64,000 bases of DNA from Nocardioides sp. B-3 (GTDB taxonomy: Bacteria > Actinomycetota > Actinomycetes > Propionibacteriales > Nocardioidaceae). Positions within the stretch are counted from its first letter, which is position 1; every line of letters starts with the position of its first letter. Shown here piece after piece: positions 9,300 through 18,153 of this stretch. The stretch covers positions 1,860,001-1,924,000 of the forward strand of contig NZ_CP087968.1 of the NCBI RefSeq assembly GCF_024703895.1. The letters are read 5' to 3'. A program made the position numbers and the translations under genes. The notes under the pieces were generated by a model, which worked only from the letters and a program-made list of their open reading frames with translations, had not been told where the DNA came from and searched no databases.

Positions 9300-10835
9300 C
9301 TATCCCGCGGCGGTCCGGGCCGAGTCGAGGGCGCGGGTCGCGAGCGGCACGAGCAGCTCGCGGTCGACGGGGACCAGTCCGACGCGCGCACGGCGATCGA
9401 GCAGGTCGTCCACGTCGACGGCACCCTCGTGGGTGACGGCGAAGATGAGCTCGGCCGGGGTCACCGGGACTCGGGCGGAGAACGGCGCGATCAGCTCCTC
9501 GTCGGAGAGTCCGCTGACGGTCCTCGCGTTGTCGACCACGAGCGCTGCGTCGGTGCCGAAGCGGCGTACGAGCCGGGCGGGCTGCTCGAGGCGGGCGAGC
9601 TCGGCGCGTGACGCGGCACCCAGCAGGGGAGTCGTGGCCGTGACGCAGGGACCGGCCTCGAGACCCGCGGCGGAGACCGCGGCGTCGACCGCGTCCCGGG
9701 CCATCCGTCGGTAGGTCGTCAGCTTGCCGCCGACGATCGTGATGACACCGGTCTTGCTGGTCAGCACGGCGTGCCGCCGCGAGATGTCGGCGGTCGAGCC
9801 GTCGCCGGCGTCGATCAGCGGTCGGAGTCCGGCGAAGGCGCCGATCACGTCGCCGCGTCGCAGCGGCCGGTCGAAGGCCGCCGAGACGACGTCGAGCAGG
9901 AAGCCGATCTCGGACTCCGACGGGGTGGGCACGTCGGGGATGTCGCCCTCGACGGGCTCGTCGGTGAGGCCGACGTAGATCGTGCCGTCGGGCTGTGGGA
10001 TCACCGGGACGAAGCGGCTGGTCGAGCCGGGGATCGGCGCCGTGACCGTGGCCCGCAGGTGCGGGACCGTGTCGGCGCGCAGCACGAGGTGGGTGCCGCG
10101 GCTCGGGCGCAGCGTGATCTCGTCGACGAGCTCGCCGGCCCACACGCCGGTGGCGTTGATGACGGTCTTCGCGGTGACGGTGCGGGTCTCGCTCGTCAGC
10201 TCGTCGCGCAGCTCGACGCTGGTGCCGGTCGCGCTGAGGACGCGGGCCCGGGTGCGGATGTGCGCCCCCTTCGCCGCGGCGGTGCGGGCGATCGTGGTGA
10301 CGAGCCGGGCATCGTCCTCGAGCTGGCCGTCCCACGACAGCAGCCCGCCGCGCAGGCCGTCGCGGCGCAGGCTGGGGGCGAGGTTGATGGTCTCGGTGGC
10401 CGACAGCTTGCGCGGCTTGGGCAGCGTGGTCGCCGACGTGTGCGCCGTACGGCGAAGCATGTCCCCGGCCCAGAAGCCGCCGCGCGTCAGGAGTGCCGCA
10501 AAGGTGGAGACGCTCGACATCAACGGCGCCAGCATGGGCATCGCGTGCGTCAGGTGGGGTGCGGTGACCTCCATCAGGATGCCGCGCTCGATGGCGCTCT
10601 CATGGGCAACGCCGACCCGGCCCGAGGCGAGGTAGCGCAGGCCGCCGTGGACGAGCTTGGAGGACCAGCGCGAGGTGCCGAAGGCCGGGTCGTGGGCGTC
10701 GACGGCGAGCGTGGACAGGCCACGCGTCACGGCGTCGAGCGCGACGCCGGTGCCGGTCACGCCGAGGCCGATGACGAGCACGTCGACGTGGTCGGGAAGG
10801 TCGGCGATGCCGTGCCCGATGAGAAGTTCGGTCAT
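9300..10835 (-). CDS. glpD: Aerobic glycerol-3-phosphate dehydrogenase
   Basis: FAD-dependent, membrane-associated enzyme oxidising sn-glycerol 3-phosphate to dihydroxyacetone phosphate with electrons to the quinone pool. 511 residues, uninterrupted. The FAD-binding motif is VDVLVIGLGVTGTGVALDA; other family blocks are FGTSRWSSKLVHGGLRYL, TVINATGVWAGELVDE, and GVITIVGGKLTTYRRMA near the C-terminus. Its ATG overlaps the stop of the upstream tetR gene (ATGA), so repressor and enzyme are co-transcribed. Divergent neighbours are an alkyl-DHAP-synthase-like flavoprotein and a lipid kinase, which suggests a glycerolipid-related unit. Confidence 0.93.
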   Translation of the reverse strand: MTELLIGHGIADLPDHVDVLVIGLGVTGTGVALDAVTRGLSTLAVDAHDPAFGTSRWSSKLVHGGLRYLASGRVGVAHESAIERGILMEVTAPHLTHAMPMLAPLMSSVSTFAALLTRGGFWAGDMLRRTAHTSATTLPKPRKLSATETINLAPSLRRDGLRGGLLSWDGQLEDDARLVTTIARTAAAKGAHIRTRARVLSATGTSVELRDELTSETRTVTAKTVINATGVWAGELVDEITLRPSRGTHLVLRADTVPHLRATVTAPIPGSTSRFVPVIPQPDGTIYVGLTDEPVEGDIPDVPTPSESEIGFLLDVVSAAFDRPLRRGDVIGAFAGLRPLIDAGDGSTADISRRHAVLTSKTGVITIVGGKLTTYRRMARDAVDAAVSAAGLEAGPCVTATTPLLGAASRAELARLEQPARLVRRFGTDAALVVDNARTVSGLSDEELIAPFSARVPVTPAELIFAVTHEGAVDVDDLLDRRARVGLVPVDRELLVPLATRALDSARTAAG

Positions 10836-11407
10836 GGTGCGAGCACTTTCGTGATGAGGAGGCGGGCCTCGTCGGCGAGGTCCTCTTCGCTGACGTCGTC
10901 GTCGACCATGGTGTGGCCGCTGAGGACGAACCCGTGGGCGGCGAGCACCAGCGACCGGGCCATCACGACGGGGTTGCCGGCCCGGATGGTGCCGACGGAC
11001 TGTCCCTCGCGGATCGCGCCCTCGATCAGCTCGAGGATCAGGTCCCGGGAGCGGCCGCGGCGGTTGAGGAGATAGGGCAGGAGGAGCTCGGGGTCGAGCT
11101 CGACGATGCGCTGGAACAGCTCGTTGCCGCGCAGCGAGCGGACCGAGTCGACGATCTGGTCGGTGATCGAGGACTCCGGGTCGATCGCGGTGACGACGCC
11201 GGCCCACTCGCGCGTCATCAGGTCGCCCAGCAGCGTGGACATGTCGGACCACGAGCGGTAGATGGTCATCCGCGAGACGCCGGCCCGGCGGGCCACCTCG
11301 GTGAGGGTGGTGCGTCGCCAGCCGAGGTCGAGGATGCAGTCGCGGGCCGCGTCGAGGTAGCCGTCGGTCGCGGTGGTCTTCACGGGGTTGTGACGAAGTG
11401 ACGTCAT
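10832..11407 (-). CDS. TetR-family regulator upstream of glpD
   Basis: 191-residue TetR-type regulator with a clear N-terminal HTH: TTLTEVARRAGVSRMTIYRS followed by WSDMSTLLGDLM. The C-terminal domain is helical with no identifiable ligand signature. It overlaps glpD by four bases and is divergent from the flavoprotein gene at 11425, with only 17 bases between starts. It therefore probably controls both directions through the imperfect palindrome in that gap. Glycerol 3-phosphate, DHAP or an acyl-CoA are plausible ligands, but nothing in the sequence decides this. Confidence 0.9.
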   Translation of the reverse strand: MTSLRHNPVKTTATDGYLDAARDCILDLGWRRTTLTEVARRAGVSRMTIYRSWSDMSTLLGDLMTREWAGVVTAIDPESSITDQIVDSVRSLRGNELFQRIVELDPELLLPYLLNRRGRSRDLILELIEGAIREGQSVGTIRAGNPVVMARSLVLAAHGFVLSGHTMVDDDVSEEDLADEARLLITKVLAP

Positions 11408-11424
11408 ATGTCACACTGTAACAC
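11406..11424. promoter_or_regulatory. Divergent promoter/operator between tetR and flavoprotein gene
   Basis: The 17-base gap plus flanks contains an imperfect palindrome, ATGTCACACTGTAACACAT, matching its complement at 13 of 19 positions. A -10-like TGTAAC lies about 5 bases before the ATG at 11425. There is no Shine-Dalgarno, so the flavoprotein mRNA is probably leaderless. Binding here by the TetR at 10832 is inferred from position only. Confidence 0.45.
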
Positions 11425-12993
11425 ATGACCGAACAGATCGAGATGCACCCGCAGCGTTGGGGCAACCCGGCCAACGCCTCCTCCCTGCCCGAATCCGCCC
11501 TCGGCCTGATCGAGCTGGCCTTCGGCGTCAACGAGCAGCCCGCCGTCGACGGCGCGACCCCGCCGGCGCCCGTCATCGGAGCCGACGCCTTCGCCGCGCT
11601 GGCCGACGTCGTCGGGGCCGAGCAGGTGATCGTGGACGACGCGATCCGCGCGCTGCGCACCCGCGGCAAGTCCACTCCCGACCTGCTCAAGGCCCGCGCC
11701 GGCGACCTGAGCGACGCGCCCGACGTGGTCGTCCGCCCCGCCGACCGGGCCGAGATCGAGCGCCTGCTCGCGGTCGCCGTCGAGCACAACTTGGCGGTCG
11801 TGCCCTTCGGTGGCGGGACGTCGGTCACCGGTGGCCTCGTCGCCGCGCGGGCGCCGTACGCCGGAGTCGTGAGCCCGGACTCGGTGCGCATGAAGAAGCT
11901 CGTCGCCGTCGACAAGGAGTCGATGACCGCCACGCTCGAGCCCGGCCTGCGCGGCCCCGAGGCCGAGGCGCTGCTCGCCGAGCAGGGCCTGACGCTGGGT
12001 CACTACCCACAGTCCTTCGAGTTCGCCACGATCGGCGGCTTCGCGGCCACCCGCTCGAGCGGCCAGTCCAGCGCCGGCTACGGCCGCTTCGACGCGCTCG
12101 TCGTCGCGCTGACCGTGGTCACGCCCTCGGGCACCATCACCGTCGGCTCGGCCCCGGCCAACGCCGCCGGCCCCGACCTGCGCCAGGTCTTCCTCGGCTC
12201 CGAGGGTGCGCTCGGCGTCATCACCGAAGTCACGGTGCGGGTGCGCGAGCTGCCCGCCGTCAAGGTCTACGTCGGCTGGCGCTGGCCCTCCTTCGACGCC
12301 GGCGCTGCCGCGATGCGCACCCCGGCGCAGGCGGGCATGCTGCCGACCGTGATCCGGCTCTCCGACGAGGCCGAGACCGCGATCAACCCGGCCGACCCGT
12401 CCGCCATCGGCGCCGAGAACCCCGGCTGCCTGATGATCACCGGCTACGAGGGCACCCAGTCCGCGGTCGACGCCAAGCGCGCCGCCGTGACCGCACTGCT
12501 CACCGAGCTCGGCGGCACCGACCTCGGCGAGGAACCGGGCGAGAAGTGGGCGCACGGCCGGTTCAACGCGCCGTACCTCCGCGACTCCATGCTCGACGTC
12601 GGGGTGCTCGTCGAGACCCTCGAGACCGCCACCTTCTGGTCCAACCGCACCCGGTTGTACGGCGACGTGAAGGCCGCCCTCGAGACCACGCTCGGCGAGG
12701 GCACGATCGTGCTCTGCCACATCTCGCACGTCTACGAGACGGGCTGCTCGCTCTACTTCACCGTCGCGGCCAAGGAGTCGGGCGACCCGCTCACCCAGTG
12801 GGCCGCGGCCAAGGCGGCCGCCTCCGACGCGATGATCGCCGCCGGCGCGACGATCACGCACCACCACGCGGTCGGGACCGACCACAAGCCGTGGTTCCAC
12901 CGGGAGGTCGGACCGGTGGGCGTGCAGACCCTGCGTGCGATCAAGGCCTCGCTCGACCCGGCCGGCATCCTCAACCCGGGAGTGTTGATCTAA
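11425..12993 (+). CDS. FAD-linked oxidase, alkyl-DHAP-synthase-like
   Basis: 522-residue flavoprotein with an N-terminal VAO/PCMH-type FAD-binding domain (VVPFGGGTSVTGGL, the pyrophosphate loop, and PQSFEFATIGGFAATRSSG) and a C-terminal FAD oxidase domain ending DPAGILNPGVLI. HISHVYETGCSLYFTV and the histidine-rich ITHHHAVGTDHKPW match the active-site region of alkyldihydroxyacetonephosphate synthases. The family can make the ether bond of ether lipids, but bacterial members also include lactate- or hydroxyacid-type oxidases, so the reaction is unproven. Uninterrupted. It runs directly into the lipid kinase gene and faces glpD, which produces the DHAP such an enzyme would need. Confidence 0.85.
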   Translation: MTEQIEMHPQRWGNPANASSLPESALGLIELAFGVNEQPAVDGATPPAPVIGADAFAALADVVGAEQVIVDDAIRALRTRGKSTPDLLKARAGDLSDAPDVVVRPADRAEIERLLAVAVEHNLAVVPFGGGTSVTGGLVAARAPYAGVVSPDSVRMKKLVAVDKESMTATLEPGLRGPEAEALLAEQGLTLGHYPQSFEFATIGGFAATRSSGQSSAGYGRFDALVVALTVVTPSGTITVGSAPANAAGPDLRQVFLGSEGALGVITEVTVRVRELPAVKVYVGWRWPSFDAGAAAMRTPAQAGMLPTVIRLSDEAETAINPADPSAIGAENPGCLMITGYEGTQSAVDAKRAAVTALLTELGGTDLGEEPGEKWAHGRFNAPYLRDSMLDVGVLVETLETATFWSNRTRLYGDVKAALETTLGEGTIVLCHISHVYETGCSLYFTVAAKESGDPLTQWAAAKAAASDAMIAAGATITHHHAVGTDHKPWFHREVGPVGVQTLRAIKASLDPAGILNPGVLI

Positions 12994-13884
12994 GTGGACT
13001 CCTTCGTCTTCCTCGTGAACCCCGCCTCCGGTGGCGGCGCCGCGCCCGAGGCCGTCGTGCCGGTCGCGCGCCGACTGCGTGACCACGGTGCCTCGGTGGA
13101 GGTGACCTACTCGCCCGGCCCCGAGGCCTGCCGGGCGCTCGTGGCCGAGGCTGTCGGCCGCGGCGACGTCGTCGTGTCCGTCGGTGGTGACGGGATGCTC
13201 TCGTCCATCGCCGGCGCCGTCTCGCGGGCCGGTGGCACGCTCGGCATCGTGCCGGCCGGTCGCGGCAACGACTTCGCGCGGATGCTCGGCATCCCGAAGG
13301 ACCCGCTGGCGCAGGCCGACGTGCTGCTCGCGGGCAACCGCCGCACGGTCGACATGATCAGCTACGGTGACCGGCTCGTGGCGGGCTCGGTCTATGCCGG
13401 CGTCGACGCGCGCGCCGCCGAGATCGTGGACAGCGCACGCTGGGTCCCCAAGATCGCGCAGTACCCGCTCGCCGCGCTGCGGGCGCTGGCGACCTACACG
13501 CCCGCCAGCTACCGGGTGACGATCGACGGCGTCGCCCACGAGTTCAACGGCGCCACGGTCGTGGTCGCCAACTCCGGCTACTACGGCAAGGGCATGAAGA
13601 TCGCTCCCGCCGCCGTCCTCGACGACGGGTTGCTCGACGTCATCGTGATCGAGGCCGCGTCCAGGGCGCGCGCTGATGCGCTCACTGCCGAAGGTCTACG
13701 ACGGCGCGCACGTGGTTCTCGACCAGTGCACGTCTTCACCGGCGGCTCGGTCACGATCGCGGCCACCTCGCGACGTCCCGTTCCGGTCGGTGGCGACGGC
13801 GAGGCACTCGGCGTGCTGCCCACGGACGCGTCCGCGCCCGCGACGGTCTCCGTGCTCCCCGGGGCGCTCACCGTCATCGCCTGA
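12994..13884 (+). CDS. Diacylglycerol/lipid kinase family protein (two compensating frameshifts)
   Basis: 296-residue kinase of the DagK/YegS type that phosphorylates a lipid hydroxyl with ATP. Key motifs: FVFLVNPASGGG at the N-terminus, VVVSVGGDGMLSSIAGAV (nucleotide-binding GGDG), and GIVPAGRGNDFARMLGIP. The GTG start follows the flavoprotein stop without a gap, so the two are one operon. Residues for bases about 13671 to 13727 read nonsense (DALTAEGLRRRARGS), while the +1 frame gives MRSLPKVYDGAHVVLDQ, the expected family sequence. An extra G and a missing G therefore cancel. The end overlaps the convergent pirin gene by 11 bases. Confidence 0.87.
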   Translation: MDSFVFLVNPASGGGAAPEAVVPVARRLRDHGASVEVTYSPGPEACRALVAEAVGRGDVVVSVGGDGMLSSIAGAVSRAGGTLGIVPAGRGNDFARMLGIPKDPLAQADVLLAGNRRTVDMISYGDRLVAGSVYAGVDARAAEIVDSARWVPKIAQYPLAALRALATYTPASYRVTIDGVAHEFNGATVVVANSGYYGKGMKIAPAAVLDDGLLDVIVIEAASRARADALTAEGLRRRARGSRPVHVFTGGSVTIAATSRRPVPVGGDGEALGVLPTDASAPATVSVLPGALTVIA

Positions 13885-14555
13885 AGCTCCACACGATCAG
13901 CTCGGTGTCGGCCGTCGCCTCGAAGGCCGCACCGGGCTGATCCGTCAGTCGTACGGCGTCGCCCGCACCGAGCACCCGGCCCTCGAGCCTTCCTCCGCCG
14001 ACCGCGACGAACGCGTGCGCCACGGCCGCGTCCGGGAGCTGGGCGCGTGCTCCTTCCCGAAGGCGCGCGATGCCCATGGACGCGCCGGCCGTGCCGATGT
14101 GCAGGCCTTGCTCGCCGACGACGGTCGTCAGCCCCTCCTGCGGGTCGACGCTCTCCGAGCGCCAGTGCGGCGCCGTACCCACCTCGTCGGGCTTGATCCA
14201 GGTCTGCAGGAAGCGGGTCGGGCCGCTGTGCCGGTCGGCGACCTCCGCGTGCCTGATCCCCGAGCCAGCACTCATCACCTGTATGTCGCCGGGTCGCAGC
14301 TCCTCTGTGTTGCCTGCGTCGTCCGTGTGCAGCAGCACCCCGTCGAGCACCCACGTGACGATCTCCGGGTCGGCGTGCGGGTGGTCGGGGGTAGCCGCCG
14401 CCGGGCGTGAGCAGGTCGTCGTTGTGGCAGATCATCGGACCGAAGCCGAGATTGGCCGGGTCGTAGTGCTCGCCGAACGAGAACGAGTGGCGGGTGACGC
14501 GGTCGGCCCTCGTTGTGGTGAACCTGTTCCATCCGGCGTACACGGCAGTGCTCAT
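13874..14555 (-). CDS. Pirin family protein (one frameshift)
   Basis: Bicupin protein of the pirin family, about 226 residues; members bind a metal and some act as quercetin 2,3-dioxygenase or redox sensor. The N-terminus MSTAVYAGWNRFTTTRADRV, then FSFGEHYDPANLGFGP and the cupin metal motif HPHADPEIVTWVLDG, then SGIRHAEVADRHSG are characteristic. One frameshift near 14390, in a run of five G, separates GGGYP from the metal-ligand segment. Divergent from the GH1 glucosidase with only 18 bases between the two starts. Function here is not determined. Confidence 0.85.
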
Positions 14556-14573
14556 GGCGATATCTTCGCGGTC

Positions 14574-15916
14574 GTGAGTGTCTTCCCCCAGCTTCCCCCC
14601 GGCTTCCGGTTCGGGACCAGCACCGCGGCCTACCAGATCGAGGGTGCCGTGGACGAGGACGGCCGGGGCCCGAGCATCTGGGACACCTTCAGTGCTCAGG
14701 AAGGGCGGATCATCGACGGCAGCAGTGGCGCGGTCGCGTGCGACCACTACCACCGCTTCGAGGAGGACGTCGCGCTGCTGAAGCGGCTGGGCACCACCAG
14801 CTACCGGATGTCGATGAGCTGGTCGCGGATCCAGCCGACTGGCCGCGGTCCCGCGAACGAGGCGGGGTTGGCGTTCTACGACCGGCTGATCGACACCCTG
14901 CTCGCCCACGGCATCGAGCCGATGGTGACGCTCTACCACTGGGACCTGCCGCAGGCCCTCGAGGACGACGGTGGCTGGCTGAACCGCGACACGGTCGAGT
15001 GCTTCGCCGCCTACGCCGCCATCGTGGCCGAGCGCTTCGCCGACCGCGTGACCCACTGGATCCCGGTCAACGAACCCAACGTCGTCTCGTTCCTCGGCTA
15101 TGCCGTGGGCCAGCACGCGCCGGGTCGCAACCTGATGTTCGATGCCCTCTGGGTCTCGCACCACCTGCTGCTCGCGCACGGCCGGGCCGCCATCGAGCTG
15201 CGTCGTTTCGGGGCCCAGAGCGTGGGGTGCGCCAACAACCACGCCCCCGTCTGGCCCGCCACGGACTCCGACGCCGACGTGGGCGCGAGCAAGCTCTTCG
15301 ATGCGCTGTGGAACGGGATGTTCCTCGAGCCGATGCTGCTCGGCCGCTACCCCGCGGACCTGATGCCGCTGCTCGAAGGACTCCCCGAGCCCGGCGACAT
15401 GGCGACCATCCGCCAGCCGCTCGACTTCTACGGCGTCAACTACTACAACCCGATGCGCGTCGCCGCTGCCCCCGAGGACGCGGAGATGCCCTTCGAGTTC
15501 GTCGACGTGCTCGGCTACCCGATCACCGACCGCGGCTGGCCCGTCGTGCCCGACGCCTTGCGCGAGTGGCTGATCATGTTCCGCGCGCTACCGCGGGCGC
15601 GCTGCCGCCGATCGTCATCACCGAGTCGGGTGCCGCCTACTCCGACGAGCCGGACGCCGAGGGTGTCGTCGACGACCAGCAGCGCATTGACTACCTCGCA
15701 GTCCACCTGCGCGCGGTGCAGCAGGCGATCGAGCGGGGTGTCGACGTACGCGGCTACTACTGCTGGTCGCTGCTCGACAACTTCGAGTGGGCCGAGGGCC
15801 TGACCCAGCGCTACGGGCTCGTCCACGTCGACTTCGAGACGCTCGTGCGGACGCCGAAGAAGTCCTTCGACTGGTACGCCGCCGGGATCGCCGCCCGTGC
15901 GCCCGTCATGCCCTGA
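14574..15916 (+). CDS. GH1 beta-glucosidase (one frameshift)
   Basis: Glycoside hydrolase family 1 enzyme, about 447 residues, cleaving terminal beta-glucosyl or related residues by a retaining mechanism. N-terminal signature FRFGTSTAAYQIEGA; acid/base Glu in THWIPVNEPNVVSFLGY; nucleophile Glu in PPIVITESGAAY, where most relatives have TENG; aglycone region YYCWSLLDNFEWAEG near the C-terminus. There is no signal peptide, so it is cytoplasmic. One frameshift lies near 15590 between LREWLIMFRA and LPPIVITE. The GTG start at 14574 is the first one compatible with the FPQLPPGF opening. Followed by a short tandem repeat region. Confidence 0.9.
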
Positions 15917-16000
15917 CGAGTCGGCGCAAGTTGCACACCGAGTCGGCGCAAGTTGCACGCCGAGTCGGCGTAAGTGGCACGCCGAGTCGGCGTCTCTGGG
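15917..16000. repeat. 22-bp tandem repeat, 3.5 copies
   Basis: Directly after the GH1 stop there are three consecutive 22-bp units (15917-15938, 15939-15960, 15961-15982) and a partial fourth. The unit starts CGAGTCGGCGCAAGTTGCAC; the third has two substitutions. Further along, around 16076-16100, a related inverted segment (GCCGCCACTCGGCG) occurs. The whole gap from 15917 to 16134 holds no convincing gene. A -10-like TAGGCT at about 16122 and GGAG just before 16135 serve the next gene. Confidence 0.85.
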
Positions 16001-16134
16001 TAGTCAAGGCCGAGTTTGTCGTCAATCGGGCCATCCACCACCAACTCGCACTTAACTACGCCGCCACAGGGGATGTGCCGCCACTCGGCGTACGCGCCAC
16101 GTCCGCACCGGGGCGCGCCGATAGGCTGCGGAGC

Positions 16135-17192
16135 ATGTCGAATCGCCGGGTCGTGTTCGTGGTCGGATCTGGCCGCAGCGGCACGAGCACGATGAGCGGC
16201 ACCCTCCAGACGCTGGGCCTGCACGTGCCGCAGCCGGAGGTCGTGGCCGACTCGACCAACCCCAAGGGCTTCGGCGAACCGCAGTGGGTCGTCGACCTGC
16301 ACCAGGAGCTCCTCGCCCGCAGCGGCGTGCAAGTCTCCGATGCCCGGCCGCGCGCCCGGGCTGGACGCCGGCAAGCTCAGCGCCGACCACGCCGTCCGCG
16401 AGCGGGTGAGCGAGTGGCTGGAGTCGCAGTTCGCCGAGGGTGGCGACGAGCTCGTGATCAAGGATCCCCGTGCCGCGTGGTTCATGGGCCTGTGGCGCGC
16501 ATCGGCCGACCGCTGCGACGCCACCTCGTCCTACGTCACCATGCTGCGCCCGGTCACCGAGGTGATCGGCTCCAAGAAGAAGTACTACGAGCAGCGCACC
16601 GGCGACGTCACTCGCACCGCCGCCCGGATCAACATGATGCTGCACACCGAGCGCGCGACGCGCGGAGAGGCCCGCCGGTTCGTGCGGTACGGCGACCTGC
16701 TGGCCGACTGGACGCAGCCGGTCTTCGCGCTGGGCGAGGCCTTCGACCTGACCTCGGTCAAGACCGCGATGGCCAACGACATCGCCCAGGTCCACAAGTT
16801 CATCGACCCCTCACTGCGCCGGGTGACGCTGACCCGGGACGACGTCGAGGTGCCGGCATCGCTCCGCGACCTCGCCGAGGAGACGTGGCAGACGCTCAAC
16901 GGCCCGGCCGACGAGGGCGGCGACACGGCCGCGACGCACGAGCGCTGCGATCAGCTCCGCATCGCCTACGACCAGATGTACGCCGACGCCGAGGCGTTCG
17001 CCCACTCGACCGCGCTCGCCGCGCGACGAGAGGGTGCCGCCGCGACCCGGCGCGAGCTCGAGTCGACGCCCTCGAAGGGCGCACCGAACCGTGGCGCCGA
17101 CCGCGTCCCGCACTCCGTGCGCGCTGGTGCCGGAGGGAGCCCGTCGCGGGCTCCGCAAGGCGCTCAACAGGCAACGCGGCCGGGAGGCCTGA
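16135..17192 (+). CDS. Sulfotransferase-family protein (frameshifted)
   Basis: About 352 residues. The N-terminus VVFVVGSGRSGTSTMSGTL is the PAPS 5'-phosphosulfate loop of sulfotransferases, and DELVIKDPRAAWFMGLWR is the 3'-phosphate-binding region. It would transfer sulfate from PAPS to a hydroxyl, here probably on a surface glycan or glycolipid. Frameshifts near 16345 and 17125 interrupt it; the second restores an ending rich in basic residues (RRGLRKALNRQRG). The stop overlaps the ATG of the next glycosyltransferase (TGATG). No signal peptide. The acceptor is unknown. Confidence 0.82.
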
Positions 17193-18153
17193 TGTCCCTC
17201 CCGGACATCCCCTCGCTCGAGGGCCTGCCCGACTACGACGTCACCCGGCCCCCGGAGCAACGGCGAACGCCTCACCCCCGGACTGACCTGCGTCTTCCGG
17301 GTGAAGAACGAGGCACGCAACCTGCCCCGGGTGCTGCCGCCGATCTTCGCCGCCGTCCAGCACGTGCTGCTGGTCGACAACGGGTCCGATGACGGGACCC
17401 TCGACGTGGCACGCCGGATCGTGGAGGAGTGCGGTGCGGCTGACCGGTTCACCGGGATCAGCTATCCGCACCGGGTGGCCCGGGCCGGGGGCGAGCACCT
17501 CGCGACCCCGGCCACCAGCGTCCACTCGCTGACGCACTTCTACAACTGGTGCTTCAGCCCGGGTCCGCACGTCCTACTCGATGAAGTGGGACGGCGACAT
17601 GGTGCTCACTCCCGAGGGCGCGGGCATCCTGCGCGACCTGTCGTGGCAGCTCGAGTCGACGCAGACGATCGTGGCGATGCCGCGGCATCCCCTGACCGTC
17701 GTCGACGAGTCGACCGGTTGGCTCGACCTCTCGCTGCGCTTCCCGGAGCCGTGGGTCTATCCGATGGGACCGGACTTCACCTTCGTGAAGGCCTTCGACT
17801 GGGAGCTGCGTGAGTTCCCGGCCGCCACCGAACGCCCGGTCCTCCAGCAGGGCCTCTGCGTCGAGGTCAAGTGGCTCGACGCCGATGAATACGCCCATTG
17901 GCGCAAGGAGGGCGTGGACTTCACCAACACCCGCCTCTACCGCAAGCTGCGCGAGTTCGAGGTCGACGAGGCCATCCGCTCGGGTCGCCCCGAAGAGCTC
18001 GGCGGCTCGGTCCGCGTGGACGCCCCGCCCGGCATCCACATCATCGACTTCGTCACCCAGACCCGGCTGCGTCAGCAGCCGCGACCCCCGGTCAAGCACT
18101 CGCTGCCCGCGTCGCTGCGGGAACGGGCCCCCCGGACGGGAGCTCCTTCGTGA
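17192..18153 (+). CDS. Glycosyltransferase, family-2-like (frameshifted)
   Basis: About 320 residues. The body starts LTCVFRVKNEARNLPRVLPP and has VLLVDNGSDDGTLDVARRIV, both typical of GT-A fold family 2 enzymes. A DxD-type metal/nucleotide-sugar motif sits in SMKWDGDMVLT. Frame corrections are needed near 17250 and near 17560. It starts within the sulfotransferase stop and its TGA overlaps a GTG of the following gene, so all are one operon. Sugar donor and acceptor cannot be inferred. Confidence 0.8.

Noticed and set aside
11404..13539. 711-codon open frame on the minus strand
   Set aside because: Antisense to the flavoprotein and lipid kinase, low-complexity Arg/Gly/Asp-rich product, no start context. 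A shadow of high-GC coding sequence.
15917..16000. CRISPR array
   Set aside because: Units are contiguous 22-mers with no spacers and no cas gene nearby.
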